A DNA stretch of 64,000 bases from Myxococcota bacterium (GCA_963169045.1 CAUJDF010000002.1:140901-204900), one strand, 5' to 3'. Counted from the first letter of the stretch, positions 26,323 to 35,476 are shown. A program made the numbers and translations. Notes: generated from the sequence alone by a model not told the origin.

Positions 26323-27534
26323 ATGCCGGGACCCGCACCGAAGCGCGAAGAACGCCCCGCCCAATCGAATCCGGCGCCCGGCGCCGCCGCCGCCCACGCC
26401 GGCCCCGAGGCCGCCGGGTCGCAGCAGGCGTGGAAGGGTTACGTCCAGGGCCTGCAAGGCAAGCCGCCAGCCGGCGAGGGCGCGGGCGTCGAGCAGGCGC
26501 AGCAGCAGCTGCAACAGAAGACCGACAACGCCGGCATCACGGTCGGCGGGCAACTGCCGGCGAACCGCGTCCTGCACGAAGGCGGCGAGGGCGACCGCGT
26601 CTCCACCGGCGAAGCGACGCACTTCACCGTCGGCGTCGCGCGCACCGGCCTCTGGGCGACGTTCAGCCCCGGTCTGCTCATCCGCCCCGGCGACTGGCTG
26701 ACGCGATGGGGCACCGGCGGCGTCGAGCTGTCGGGGCTGAACTACAGCTTCCAGAGCGGCAAGTGCAGCATCGACGCCGACACCGGCGTGGCCGGTGACG
26801 TGCTCGACTGGTTCATGGACGTGCAGGCCCGCGTCGAGACGACGATCGGCGACAAGTTCCGCGCGGCATTGCCTGCGCGCCTGCGCCAGCCCGGCTACGA
26901 CCCCTACACCGACAAGGAGCTGCCGACCCTGCTGCAACAGATCGTCGGCAGCATGGGATCCCTGCCCGCGGCCGGCGGCGGGCCGTCCGGCGACGTGCTC
27001 AATGAGGTGCAGAAGCCGACCATCTCCGCCTTCTTCAACCTCAAGAAGAGCCGGCTGCCGCTCGACGAGAGCTACGAGCTGGTGGTCGACGAGCGTGCCA
27101 GCGTGAGCGTCACCGCGCATCTGTCGGGCACGGCGAAGCAGGCGCTGCAGGATCCGTTCATCCAGAAGCTCGATCTGTCGGCTCGCGAGATCAAGGTCGA
27201 ACACAAGTCCGCCGGCATGATCGCCGGCATCCAAGTCCACGGCGCCGAGTTCGGCCCCGGGCTGGCACTGAACGACCTGCGCTACGACCTGGGGCTCGAG
27301 GGGGCGGCGAGCCTCGGGAAGCTGCTGCTCCTCATGGCGCAGCTGAGGACGGGGCAAGACCTCGGCGTGCGCGACCAGGACGCCGTGCGCCTCGAGGGCC
27401 TGCGCAAGGACATCGACGCCAAGGCAAAGGAGAAGCTGCCGGAGCTCTTGCGCCAGCAGGTCCGCGAGCACGACGGCGCCATCCCCGGCTACTCGCTGGC
27501 CCGCATGATGCGCGTCAAGGCAGAGGGGAGCTGA
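26323..27534 (+). CDS. Unknown protein with N-terminal W-x2-YV-x-GL motif; possible secreted cargo
   Basis: A 403-residue soluble protein that is not recognised. Residues 1-30 are Pro/Ala-rich and look disordered. At about residues 38-55 is WKGYVQGLQGKPPAGEG, which matches the N-terminus of the calpain-like protein at 46307-47350 (WANYVKGLGGEQKAGEE). The middle has LNYSFQSGKCSIDADTGVAGDVLDW and ALPARLRQPGYDPYTDKELP, recalling lipid-binding (TULIP-like) folds only vaguely. There is no signal peptide, membrane segment or catalytic motif. It follows the CAP lipoprotein by 65 bp, and its 3' end overlaps the convergent allA gene by 20 bp. Confidence 0.7.
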   Translation: MPGPAPKREERPAQSNPAPGAAAAHAGPEAAGSQQAWKGYVQGLQGKPPAGEGAGVEQAQQQLQQKTDNAGITVGGQLPANRVLHEGGEGDRVSTGEATHFTVGVARTGLWATFSPGLLIRPGDWLTRWGTGGVELSGLNYSFQSGKCSIDADTGVAGDVLDWFMDVQARVETTIGDKFRAALPARLRQPGYDPYTDKELPTLLQQIVGSMGSLPAAGGGPSGDVLNEVQKPTISAFFNLKKSRLPLDESYELVVDERASVSVTAHLSGTAKQALQDPFIQKLDLSAREIKVEHKSAGMIAGIQVHGAEFGPGLALNDLRYDLGLEGAASLGKLLLLMAQLRTGQDLGVRDQDAVRLEGLRKDIDAKAKEKLPELLRQQVREHDGAIPGYSLARMMRVKAEGS

Positions 27535-28036
27535 GCTCGCGCCCGACGCGCACCTGCACCGGCACGTGCCACTCGACACAGTCGCCGGCGCTGCCATCTT
27601 CCCAGGCCAGCATCACGAAGTCGGCCTCGTCGTCGAGCGCGACGATCGGATGGTGCCAGACGCCCACCTCGTAGTTGATGCCCTGCCCGGGGCGGCACTC
27701 GAAGGCACGCACGCCGTCGAGCGCGGGCAATCCGTCGGCGCCGGCGGGGGCGACGATCACCAGGTAGCGCACGCAGCGCATCGGCAGAAAGGCCTGGCTC
27801 GAATACGGATGCCGCTCGAGCACCCGCAGAGGGAACGGCAGCGGCTTGGGCGTCGATCGGAAGACGGCCAGGTTCGGCCGCGCGCCGGGTCGGAGGTTGG
27901 CGAGGCGCGCCGCCCAGTCGAAGCGACGCGCGGTGCCCTGGTTCGCCGCGATGCTCGCCCCTTCGGCGGCCACCACCTGTCCGAAGGGCGCGAACGCCGC
28001 CGCCGTCAGCGGCTCGGGCGAGACGACGAGGCTCAC
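27515..28036 (-). CDS. allA: Ureidoglycolate lyase
   Basis: Converts ureidoglycolate to glyoxylate and urea, the last step of this urate pathway. The 173-residue protein has the AllA signatures: PEPLTAAAFAPFGQVV, FDWAARLANLRPGARPNLAVFRS, VLERHPYSSQAFLPM, GQGINYEVGVWHHPIVAL and the C-terminal ECVEWHV-like stretch (DCVEWHVP). GTG 28036 overlaps the uraH stop by 4 nt. It is the last gene of the five-gene operon starting at 32851, and its 3' end is convergent with the gene at 26323. Confidence 0.94.
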   Translation of the reverse strand: MSLVVSPEPLTAAAFAPFGQVVAAEGASIAANQGTARRFDWAARLANLRPGARPNLAVFRSTPKPLPFPLRVLERHPYSSQAFLPMRCVRYLVIVAPAGADGLPALDGVRAFECRPGQGINYEVGVWHHPIVALDDEADFVMLAWEDGSAGDCVEWHVPVQVRVGRELSSPLP

Positions 28037-28371
28037 GAGCCGCGGTAGGTGGAGTAGCCGAACGGCGAGAGCAGCAGCGGCACGTGGTGGTGCTCGTCGG
28101 GCGCCGTCACCGTGAAGTCGATGGTCACCGACGGGAAGAACGACGGCTGGCCGAGGCGCGCGAAGTATTCGGCCACGGCGAACGTGACCCGGTACTGCCC
28201 GGCGGTGAGCGCCTCGCCCTCGGGCAGGAGGCTCTTCACGCGGCCGTCTTCGTTGGTCGTGCCGTCGCCCGCCGGCTGCCAACCGGCGGCCGTGCGGCGC
28301 TCGAGCGCGATCGCGACGCCCGACGCCGGACGCCCGCGGGCGGTGTCGAGGACGTGGGTCGAGAGTCCCAT
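28033..28371 (-). CDS. uraH: 5-hydroxyisourate hydrolase (transthyretin-like)
   Basis: Hydrolyses 5-hydroxyisourate to OHCU. The 112-residue protein starts MGLSTHVLDTARGRPASGV (the family's THVLDTA motif with active-site His) and ends with YSTYRGS, the diagnostic C-terminal tetrapeptide YRGS. An internal FFPSVTIDF and EHHHVPLLLSPFGYSTYRG fit fully. It has no signal peptide, so is cytoplasmic. It lies 1 bp downstream of the alc-uraD fusion and overlaps allA by 4 nt. Confidence 0.97.
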   Translation of the reverse strand: MGLSTHVLDTARGRPASGVAIALERRTAAGWQPAGDGTTNEDGRVKSLLPEGEALTAGQYRVTFAVAEYFARLGQPSFFPSVTIDFTVTAPDEHHHVPLLLSPFGYSTYRGS

Positions 28372-28372
28372 G

Positions 28373-29941
28373 TCAGATCCCCTTCTGGCGCAGCCACTTG
28401 CCGATGCGAAGGCGCGTGATCTTCGCCTGCTCGCGCGCCGCCGTCTCGATCTCGGCCTCGCGGTCGCGGCCGATGCGGGCCTCGAGCAGCGCGAGCATCT
28501 CGGCGGCGCTCTTGCCGGAGGCGCAGACGATGAAGATGAAGCCGAATCTGTCGAAGTACGCGTCGTTGAGCTCGGCGAGGCGCGCCTTCACGGCGTCGTC
28601 GGCGCCGCGGACCCCCGCCTGCTCACCGACGGACCAGCTCGCCGAACGCTCGGTCTGCGTCTCCGCCCGCTGCGACGAGCCGATGCGCGGATGGGCGGCG
28701 AACGCCTCGAGTCGGTCGTCGGTGGTGCAACGCCACCACGCCTGTTCGGCGGCGGCGAACAGCGCCCGTACCGACGGGAACGGCCGACCCTCGAGCAGGC
28801 CCTCGGCGAAGGCGCGCGCGCCATTGAACGACGCGAAGAGGGCGCGCACGTCGTCGCCCGCCATCTCGTTCAGGGCCGCCAGCGCGCGGCCCTCGCCCGC
28901 CGTGTCGACGGCGTGCCCGTACAGCCGCAGGCGGTTCACGCCGCCGTGCGGAAAGATGTGGACGCGCAGGTGCGTGACCGTGAGCGGCCGGTCCGGCTGC
29001 AGAACGTGCCGGCGGTGCTGCACGAGCGGCGCGCGCTCGAGCAGCAGGTCCCACCCGTCGCCGCCCGCGAGGCGCGCCTTCAGCGTCTCGTCGTCGATGG
29101 CGCTGGCGTCGAGCGCCTCGATGACCGTCGCCTGCGGCGCGTTTCCCTTGAAGAAGTGCGTGTCCAGCTCGATGCGCTCGACCACGCCGCGCCGGCCGAG
29201 CCGGATGACCGCCCAGTCGGAGCCCGGCGTGCGCCGCCGCTTGGTCTCCCACCCGTCGCCCATGTTCACGCCGCGGCCCGGCAGCAGCAGGTTCGAGGGG
29301 GGGCCGAAGAACTGGTCGCTGACCGCGGCGACGGTGCCACCGTTCTCGACCGCGGCCAGGTCGATGGAGGCCGGCTGCCAGTAGATCGCGTCGTCCGGCT
29401 CGACCGACCCGTACACGCGCAGCCGCGCGACGCCGCCGTCGGGGTAGATGCGCAGGCGGACGTGGGTCGCCCGGCCCGCGCCCTCGAGCGGGATCACGTT
29501 CGGAAAGTCGGGGCGGACGGGCGTCTCAGGCAGGACCTCGCGCCAGCCCACGGGGCGCTCCCCGGCGACGGGCGCCGCGAGCAGCCTCGCCGGCGTCCAG
29601 TCGTCGGGCGCCTCGATGACCTCGAGGGACACCGCCTGAGGCGCGTTCCCCTTGAAGTGCGTCGTGTCGACGAGCAGCCCCTCGAGCCGGCCCGGCACGC
29701 CGAGGCGCACGATGACGAAGTCGTGGCCGGGCTCGCGCTTTCGCTGTGACTCCCAGCCGTCCATCCACTTGCCGCGATCGGTGTACTTCCCCTCGAGCCA
29801 CTGCGGAGCGCCGGGCTTGAGCAGGTTCTCCTTCTCGGCGAAGTAGTCGTCGGTCGCGTAGACCACGAACGTGCCGAGCACGTCGTCGGCCAGGTTCACG
29901 AGGTGCGCGAACTCCGCGGGAACGAACGCTTTTTCAGCCAC
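28373..29941 (-). CDS. Fused allantoicase / OHCU decarboxylase
   Basis: A 522-residue bifunctional enzyme. Residues 1-345 are an allantoicase with its two similar halves (VIVRLGVPGRLEGLLVDTTHFKGNAPQ and VIRLGRRGVVERIELDTHFFKGNAPQ), which hydrolyses allantoate to ureidoglycolate and urea. Residues 350-522 are OHCU decarboxylase (UraD), with AHPRIG near 417 and FGFIFIVCASGKSA; it makes S-allantoin. The fusion joins two non-adjacent steps in one polypeptide. It starts 8 nt inside the end of allB, indicating coupling. No stop or frameshift separates the domains. Confidence 0.94.
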   Translation of the reverse strand: MAEKAFVPAEFAHLVNLADDVLGTFVVYATDDYFAEKENLLKPGAPQWLEGKYTDRGKWMDGWESQRKREPGHDFVIVRLGVPGRLEGLLVDTTHFKGNAPQAVSLEVIEAPDDWTPARLLAAPVAGERPVGWREVLPETPVRPDFPNVIPLEGAGRATHVRLRIYPDGGVARLRVYGSVEPDDAIYWQPASIDLAAVENGGTVAAVSDQFFGPPSNLLLPGRGVNMGDGWETKRRRTPGSDWAVIRLGRRGVVERIELDTHFFKGNAPQATVIEALDASAIDDETLKARLAGGDGWDLLLERAPLVQHRRHVLQPDRPLTVTHLRVHIFPHGGVNRLRLYGHAVDTAGEGRALAALNEMAGDDVRALFASFNGARAFAEGLLEGRPFPSVRALFAAAEQAWWRCTTDDRLEAFAAHPRIGSSQRAETQTERSASWSVGEQAGVRGADDAVKARLAELNDAYFDRFGFIFIVCASGKSAAEMLALLEARIGRDREAEIETAAREQAKITRLRIGKWLRQKGI

Positions 29942-31304
29942 GGGTTCCTCGCTCGACGGGCAGGAAGCGGCCGAACGGGCCGGCCACGGTGTCGGTCTCG
30001 GCGTCGTAGATGCGGCGGCCGCGCAGGTATGTGGCCAGGACGCGTCCGCGCGCCCGTATGCCCTCGTACGGCGTCAGCGGATGCCGGTGTCGCAGCGTGC
30101 GCGCCGCGATCGGCGCCTCGGCGTGGTCGTCCCACACCACGAAGTCGGCGTCGTGGCCCGGGGCCAGGCGTCCCTTGCGCCCCGCGAGCCCGGCCAGGCG
30201 CGCTGGCGCGGCGGCGTTCCACTCGAAGACCCGCGTCGGGTCGATGCCGCGCTGCGCCGCCAGCGTCAAGAGCAGCGTGCCGCCGAGCTGCAGCGACGAG
30301 ATGCCGCCCCACGCGCCGAGGAAGTCGCCCTGGTCCATCCGCTTGAGCTGCGGCGTGCAGGGCGAGTGGTCGCTGACGACCATGCTCAACACGCCGCGGC
30401 GGAGGCCCTCCCACAGCGCCTCGCGGTTCGCCGCCTCGCGGATCGGCGGCGCGCACTTGAAGTGCGTAGCCCCGTCGGCGATGTGCTCCGCCTCGAACGT
30501 GAGGTAGTGCAGGCACGTCTCGGCGCTGACCGGCAGCCCCTCCGCCTGCGCGGCCTCGAGGAGCGGCAGCGCCGTCGCGCTCGACAGGTGCACGATGTGC
30601 GTCCGCGTCCCGTGCCGGCGGACGAGGTCGATCACCATCGTGATGGCGTCGTCCTCGGCGGCATTGGGCCGCGATCGCAGGTAGGTCGCGTACTTGCGCG
30701 GATCGGCCCCCTCGCGGGCCAGCGCCGCCTCGGCCGCGTCGATCGGGCCGGGGAGCTCGGCGTGCACGAGCAGCACGAGGCCCAGGTCGCGCAGCACCGG
30801 CATGACCGCGTCCAGATCGGCGCGCGTGACGTGCGGGAACTCGTCGACGCCGGACGGCACGAGGAAGCACTTCGCGCCCGGCACACCGAAGGCCGCGAGC
30901 CCCGGAAGCTCAGGCGCATTGCCGGGCACCACCCCGCCCCAGAACGCCACGTCCACCGACAGCTGACCGGCCAGCGCCGCGCGCTTTGCCTCGGCCGCCG
31001 CGCGCGTCGTCGTGGCGGGGATGCAGTTGAGGGGCATGTCGACGACGGTGGTGATGCCGCCCGCCGCCGCCGCCTGGGTGGCGGTCGCGAAGCCCTCCCA
31101 CTCGGTGCGGCCCGGCTCGTTGATGTGCACATGGCTGTCGACGAGGCCGGGCGTCACGAGCCGGTCGCCGACATCCGACGCGGCGGGGTGCGCATCGTAG
31201 GCCCCGACGTCGCGGATGACGCCGTCCTCGACGACCAGCGCCGCCGGCCGCACGCCGTCGGGCGTCAGGACGCGGCGGCCGCGGACGACCAACGTGTCGT
31301 TCAC
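29934..31304 (-). CDS. allB: Allantoinase
   Basis: Hydrolyses allantoin to allantoate; cytoplasmic amidohydrolase of the dihydroorotase superfamily. The 456-residue protein has the metal motif GLVDSHVHINEPGRTEWEGF, the conserved lysine segment GAKCFLVPSGVDEF, downstream ligands VLLVHAELPG and RTHIVHLSSA, and the late acidic residue in VVSDHSPC. GTG 31304 is chosen because AAGGAG lies 8 nt upstream; GTG 31313 would overlap the puuD stop. It overlaps alc-uraD by 8 nt. Confidence 0.96.
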   Translation of the reverse strand: MNDTLVVRGRRVLTPDGVRPAALVVEDGVIRDVGAYDAHPAASDVGDRLVTPGLVDSHVHINEPGRTEWEGFATATQAAAAGGITTVVDMPLNCIPATTTRAAAEAKRAALAGQLSVDVAFWGGVVPGNAPELPGLAAFGVPGAKCFLVPSGVDEFPHVTRADLDAVMPVLRDLGLVLLVHAELPGPIDAAEAALAREGADPRKYATYLRSRPNAAEDDAITMVIDLVRRHGTRTHIVHLSSATALPLLEAAQAEGLPVSAETCLHYLTFEAEHIADGATHFKCAPPIREAANREALWEGLRRGVLSMVVSDHSPCTPQLKRMDQGDFLGAWGGISSLQLGGTLLLTLAAQRGIDPTRVFEWNAAAPARLAGLAGRKGRLAPGHDADFVVWDDHAEAPIAARTLRHRHPLTPYEGIRARGRVLATYLRGRRIYDAETDTVAGPFGRFLPVERGTRG

Positions 31305-31309
31305 GGGGC

Positions 31310-32851
31310 TCACTCCTTGGCGGCGAAGCCGCGCACGGTGCGCACGAGGGCGTCGACGACGGCGGGCTTGTCCTTCAGATCGGGGTTCGGCGGCATCAGC
31401 GGGTTCAGGCCGACGGCCCCGCCGCCGCCGACCACGATCTGGCGCAGATGGTCGTCGGTGACGCGCGACTGCCACGCCGGGTCGACGAAACTGCGCGGCT
31501 TCGGATCGAGCGCCTGCGCCGTCGGCGTGTCGGCGAGGCCGCGCGCCCCGTGGCAGGCCGCGCAGCGGCTCTCATAGACGTGCGCCGCCTCGTCGTCGGG
31601 CCCGGCGAAGGACGGCGGGGCCGCCGGAGGGGGCGCGGAGGCCACGTCAACCGCGCCCTCGATCGAGGCGCCCTGGGCGACCCACGCGCCGAGCTGGGCG
31701 CGCTCCTCGTCGGTCATGCCGGTGAGGTTGCCGAGCGGCATCGTCCGGGTGGTCACCGCACGCACCAGCATGCGGTCCGCCCACTGGCGCATGGCGGCGG
31801 GCGTGTCGAGCGCGACGCCGCCGGGCGGCTGCGGGAACGCCGGATTCGTCGGCTGCTGCGCGTGACACGTGACGCAGCGCGCCTGGACGATGCCGTGCAC
31901 CGTCGCGAAGGCCACCGGCGGCGCCCCCTGCAGGCCCGCCGGGACCGCGACCGGCGCCGGCCAGGTCATCGCCACCACGCCGGCGAGCGAGGCGCCGAAG
32001 CCCGCCCAGACGAGCGGGGGCGTACGCCTGCGGAAGTTCATGACGTACTTGAGGCCTACCCCGAAGACGACCAGCAGCGCCAGCACGGCCCACGCCTGCG
32101 GATGGCCGTACGTGCTCGGGAAGTGGTTGCTCAACATGGTGAAGAGTACGGGCAGCGTCAGGTAGTGGTTGTGCGTGGAGCGTTGCTTGGCGCGGAGGCC
32201 GTAGCTGACGTCGACCTGGGTGCCCGCGCGCGTGGCGGCAAGCATGTGCCGCTGGGCAGGGATGATGCGGAAGAACACGTTCGAAGCCATGATCGTGCCG
32301 AGCATGGCGCCGACCTGCAGGAAGGCGGCGCGCGGGCTGAACAGGCGCAGCGACACGTAGGCGACGCCGACGATGAGCGGCAGGCCGATCGCCGCCATCA
32401 GCCGATTGTTCTTCACGAGCGGCGTGCGGCAGAGCAGGTCGTAGAGCACGACGCCGGTCACCAGCATGCCGAGGCTGATGCCGATGGTCGTGCCCACCGA
32501 GAGCGAGGTCAGCCCGGGGTGGACCAGGTACGCACCGCCACCGAGGTAGTACACGATGACCAGCAACAGGAAGCCGCTGATCCAGGTGGTGTAGCTCTCC
32601 CACTTGAACCAATACAGCGTGGGCGGCATCTCGTCAGGCGCGAGGTACTTGCGCTTGACGACTTCGTAGAACCCGCCGCTGTGCGTCATCCACAGCTCGC
32701 CGACGACCGCCCCCTCGCGCGGCTTCGTGGGCTGCGAGAGGTGGCTGTCCATCCACATGAAGAGGAAGGAGTCGCCGATCCACATGATCGCGGCGATCAC
32801 GTGGACCCAACGGACGACGAGGTTCGACCACTCCTGCAGCGAGGCTTCCAT
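31310..32851 (-). CDS. puuD: Membrane-bound urate hydroxylase PuuD with two cytochrome c domains
   Basis: Oxidises urate to 5-hydroxyisourate in the inner membrane, passing electrons to a cytochrome c. The 513-residue protein has the PuuD core (about residues 1-290) with WVHVIAAIMWIGDSFLFMW, NNRLMAAIGLPLIVGVAYVSL, FFRIIPAQRHMLAATRAG and THNHYLTLPVLFTMLSNHFP, and several membrane helices. The C-terminal part contains two haem motifs, CVTCH (residue 326) and CAACH (430); the usual enzyme has one cytochrome c domain of about 100 residues. This longer form could be a fused electron acceptor. It is the first gene of the operon, and its stop lies 6 nt before the allB start. Confidence 0.92.
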   Translation of the reverse strand: MEASLQEWSNLVVRWVHVIAAIMWIGDSFLFMWMDSHLSQPTKPREGAVVGELWMTHSGGFYEVVKRKYLAPDEMPPTLYWFKWESYTTWISGFLLLVIVYYLGGGAYLVHPGLTSLSVGTTIGISLGMLVTGVVLYDLLCRTPLVKNNRLMAAIGLPLIVGVAYVSLRLFSPRAAFLQVGAMLGTIMASNVFFRIIPAQRHMLAATRAGTQVDVSYGLRAKQRSTHNHYLTLPVLFTMLSNHFPSTYGHPQAWAVLALLVVFGVGLKYVMNFRRRTPPLVWAGFGASLAGVVAMTWPAPVAVPAGLQGAPPVAFATVHGIVQARCVTCHAQQPTNPAFPQPPGGVALDTPAAMRQWADRMLVRAVTTRTMPLGNLTGMTDEERAQLGAWVAQGASIEGAVDVASAPPPAAPPSFAGPDDEAAHVYESRCAACHGARGLADTPTAQALDPKPRSFVDPAWQSRVTDDHLRQIVVGGGGAVGLNPLMPPNPDLKDKPAVVDALVRTVRGFAAKE

Positions 32852-33396
32852 CGTCGCGGTTCTACGCGATACTTCGGCCCGGGGTAAAGGACGTCGAGGA
32901 CCGGAGGGCGAGGACGGGCCCGAGCGCCGCCCGGAGGCCGACCGACTCCATGGCCGGCGCCGCGCCATCACGAAAAGTTCCGGTGAGGAGCGCCGGAACG
33001 GGCACGAGGCGCATCCTCATGGGGCGCCGTCATCGCCCGGCGGGGTTTCTCGCGCCACGGCGCGATTCGAGCTTGACCCGACGTGATGAACCCTCTAGGT
33101 TGCTGCATTCAAGGGTGCCCAGGCTGGCAAGCCAGCCGCAGCGAGGCGCTCCCAACACCAGCCTCTACGCTGGCCGACGAAGGAATTCTCCGGAGGCTCC
33201 TCGTGACCTCCGCTCCGGCGACCCGGGGGACGCCGGTTCTCATACGCTCTCCTCGACGAAGAGCTCAGACCCGCCAAGTTTCCGACCCGTACGCTCACGC
33301 CCGGCTCGGCTCCCCTGATTGGCACCCAGAAGACCTCCGCTGCGACGCAACCCGATTCGCGCGAGAGGCCCGTCGCACGGCGACGAAGAAGAATTC
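32852..33396 (+). other. 545-bp intergenic region with the helicase promoter and long 5' leader
   Basis: No convincing gene is present. The puuD start region lies on the left (minus strand). A sigma-70-like promoter is at 33073-33101. Downstream leader DNA has clear hairpins: a 6-bp stem with CAAG loop at 33122-33137 and a 5-bp stem at 33158-33173 (CCAGC/GCTGG). A Pro/Arg-rich frame open from 33319 is in phase with the helicase but lacks homology to it. Confidence 0.6.
33073..33101 (+). promoter_or_regulatory. Putative sigma-70 promoter of the DEAD-box helicase gene
   Basis: TTGACC (33073-33078), a 17-nt spacer and TAGGTT (33096-33101). The expected transcript start near 33108 gives a leader of about 290 nt before the TTG at 33397. 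Confidence 0.5.
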
Positions 33397-34845
33397 TTGA
33401 AGCAATTCAAAGATCTCGACCTCATCCCTCCCTTGCAGCGCGCTCTGGACGACGAAGGCTATACGACGCCCACGCCCGTCCAGCAGATGGCCATCCCGCA
33501 CGTGGTCGCGGGCCGTGACCTCCTCGGCTGCGCCCAGACTGGCACCGGCAAGACGGCGGCGTTCGCGCTGCCCACGCTCCAGCGCCTCGACGCCTCGAAG
33601 AAGGTGGCGGCGCCGAAGAGCTGCCGGGCGCTGGTGCTCACGCCGACGCGCGAACTGGCGATCCAGGTGGAGGAGCGCTTTCGCGCCTACGGACGCTTCC
33701 TCACGATGCGCAGCGCCGTCATCTTCGGGGGCGTCGGCCAGAATCCCCAGGTCGCGGCCCTCGCCCGCGGCCTCGACGTGCTCGTGGCGACGCCGGGCCG
33801 TCTGCTCGACCTCATGAACCAGGGGCACGCGCGCTTCGACTCGGTCGAGGTGTTCGTCCTCGACGAGGCCGATCGCATGCTCGACATGGGCTTCATCCAT
33901 GACGTGCGCAAGGTCATCGAGCGGCTGCCGAAGAAGCGCCAGACGCTGTTCTTCTCGGCCACGATGCCTCCGCCCATCGTCGAGCTGTCGTCGCGCATCC
34001 TGACGAATCCGTTCCGGGTCGACGTCAGCCCCGAGCAGACGACCGTCGAGCGCATCGAGCAGCAGCTGATCCACACGGCGAAGGCCGAGAAGCCGGCGCT
34101 CCTGCGCACGCTGCTCCAGGACGCCGCCATCGAGCGCGCCATCGTGTTCACCCGCACCAAGCACGGCGCGAACAAGGTGGTCAAGCAGCTCGCCCCGGCG
34201 ATCGAGGCGCTCGCGATCCACGGCAACAAGAGCCAGAACGCCCGCCAGGCCGCGCTCGAGAGCTTCCGCACCGGTCGCGTGCGCGTGCTGATCGCCACCG
34301 ACATCGCGGCGCGCGGCATCGACGTCGACGGCATCAGCCACGTGTTCAACTTCGACCTTCCCGACGTGCCGGAGAGCTACGTCCACCGCATCGGCCGCAC
34401 GGCGCGCGCCGGCGCCTCGGGCCGGGCGATCTCGTTCTGCGATGTCGAGGAGCGCGCGGAGCTGTCGGCGATCGAGCGGTTCATCGGGCGGCGCATCCCC
34501 GTCGTCAAGGCGCCGGCCACGCTGGTCCAGGCACCTGCCCAGCTGGTCGAGTCCCGACCGGCGCCGGCCGCGTCGCGGGCGTCCGCCCGCCGGCCGCGGC
34601 CCGCGACCGCCTCGAACGACCAGGTCGGCCAGGTGGTATGGCATTCCGGCGGCGCCCCGAAGCGGCCTTCGAACATCACATCAGGCATGACGGGCGCGCC
34701 GGCGCGCACGGCGCCCCATGTGGTGCCCGCACCGGGCACGGGGGCGAACAACCCGAGCGCCGCAGCGGGCGGAGAGGCCCGGCGGTCGCGCCGGCGTCGC
34801 CGCCGTCGAGGCGGCCGGAGCGAAGGCGCGTCCGAGCGCCCCTGA
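33397..34845 (+). CDS. DEAD-box ATP-dependent RNA helicase, RhlE-like
   Basis: Unwinds RNA duplexes; cytoplasmic. All helicase motifs are visible: Q motif (GYTTPTPVQQMAIP), motif I AQTGTGKT, Ia PTRELAIQ, GG/TPGR, II DEAD (VFVLDEADRML), III FSAT, IV IVFTRT, V ATDIAARGIDV and VI HRIGRTARAG. About 110 C-terminal residues are Ala/Arg/Pro-rich and end in a strongly basic RRRRRRGGRSEG-like tail, as in RhlE/CsdA-type enzymes that bind RNA. TTG 33397 is used since the conserved QFKDLDLIPPLQ begins right there; an in-frame start at 33319 is possible. Four RRM protein genes follow on the same strand, the first 115 bp downstream. A long leader suggests post-transcriptional control. Confidence 0.93.
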   Translation: MKQFKDLDLIPPLQRALDDEGYTTPTPVQQMAIPHVVAGRDLLGCAQTGTGKTAAFALPTLQRLDASKKVAAPKSCRALVLTPTRELAIQVEERFRAYGRFLTMRSAVIFGGVGQNPQVAALARGLDVLVATPGRLLDLMNQGHARFDSVEVFVLDEADRMLDMGFIHDVRKVIERLPKKRQTLFFSATMPPPIVELSSRILTNPFRVDVSPEQTTVERIEQQLIHTAKAEKPALLRTLLQDAAIERAIVFTRTKHGANKVVKQLAPAIEALAIHGNKSQNARQAALESFRTGRVRVLIATDIAARGIDVDGISHVFNFDLPDVPESYVHRIGRTARAGASGRAISFCDVEERAELSAIERFIGRRIPVVKAPATLVQAPAQLVESRPAPAASRASARRPRPATASNDQVGQVVWHSGGAPKRPSNITSGMTGAPARTAPHVVPAPGTGANNPSAAAGGEARRSRRRRRRRGGRSEGASERP

Positions 34846-34960
34846 CAACCATCGATTCGAGCGGCGAGTTCCGCCGCTCCACCGTCCCGCCCCTCGCGCG
34901 ACGGATTTTTGCGAAAGGCGGGCGCCGCTCGACGTGGGCCCGCGAGAAGGAAGATAGACG

Positions 34961-35314
34961 ATGTCCAAGAAGCTCTTCATCGGCGGCCTCAGCTGGGGCA
35001 CCAGCGACGACAGCCTGCGCGACGCCTTCGAGCAGTTCGGCGAGGTCAGCGAAGCCAAGGTCATCACCGACCGCGAGACGGGCCGTTCGCGCGGCTTCGG
35101 CTTCGTGACGTTCGCCGACGGCTCCGCCGCCGATGACGCCATCAGCCAGATGGACGGCGCGACCCTCGACGGCCGCAGCATCCGCGTCAACGAGGCCAAC
35201 GAGCGCCCGAGCAACGGCGGCGGCGGCGGTGGCCGTGGCGGCTTCGGCGGCGGCGGCGGCGGCGGCGGCGGCCGTGGCGGCTTCGGCGGCGGCCGCGGCG
35301 GCGATCGCTGGTAA
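34961..35314 (+). CDS. RRM/Gly-rich RNA-binding protein, paralogue 1
   Basis: A 117-residue single RNA-recognition motif. RNP2 is KLFIGGLSW and RNP1 is RGFGFVTF, both intact. The RRM (residues 1-82) is followed by a Gly/Arg/Phe-rich tail (GGRGGFGGG repeats) ending RGGDRW. It resembles the short bacterial Rbp and plant GR-RBP proteins, which bind RNA and are often cold-induced. A GGAAG site precedes the ATG. The gene is 115 bp after the helicase stop and may be on the same transcript. It is the shortest of four paralogues. Confidence 0.93.
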   Translation: MSKKLFIGGLSWGTSDDSLRDAFEQFGEVSEAKVITDRETGRSRGFGFVTFADGSAADDAISQMDGATLDGRSIRVNEANERPSNGGGGGGRGGFGGGGGGGGGRGGFGGGRGGDRW

Positions 35315-35375
35315 GCGTCCGCGACGGCGCGAGCCATCGAGAGACGCGCGCGCTCCTGAGTGCGGGCGTCTCTGA

Positions 35376-35476
35376 TCGGTGATTCACCGACCCTCCCCAG
35401 GGTGGGTGACGAGGAAAGTGGAACGGAGCAGTGAAAACACTGCTCGAAAGCCGCGCCAAATGCGCGCGGCGCGGCT
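35376..35476 (+). other. Chain of four hairpins between RRM paralogues 1 and 2
   Basis: Four consecutive inverted repeats are packed into 101 nt: 35376-35390 (TCGGTGA/TCACCGA), 35390-35403 (ACCCT/AGGGT), 35426-35445 (8-bp perfect stem, AAAA loop) and 35449-35476 (9-bp perfect stem AGCCGCGCC/GGCGCGGCT). No T-tract follows any of them. They may be paralogue 1's terminator, paralogue 2's leader or a small RNA. The rest of the 252-bp gap holds no gene. Confidence 0.6.

Noticed and set aside
33319..33396. An extended N-terminus of the helicase
   Set aside because: The 26 added residues are Arg/Pro-rich with no family match and a non-ATG start. I kept it only as an alternative.
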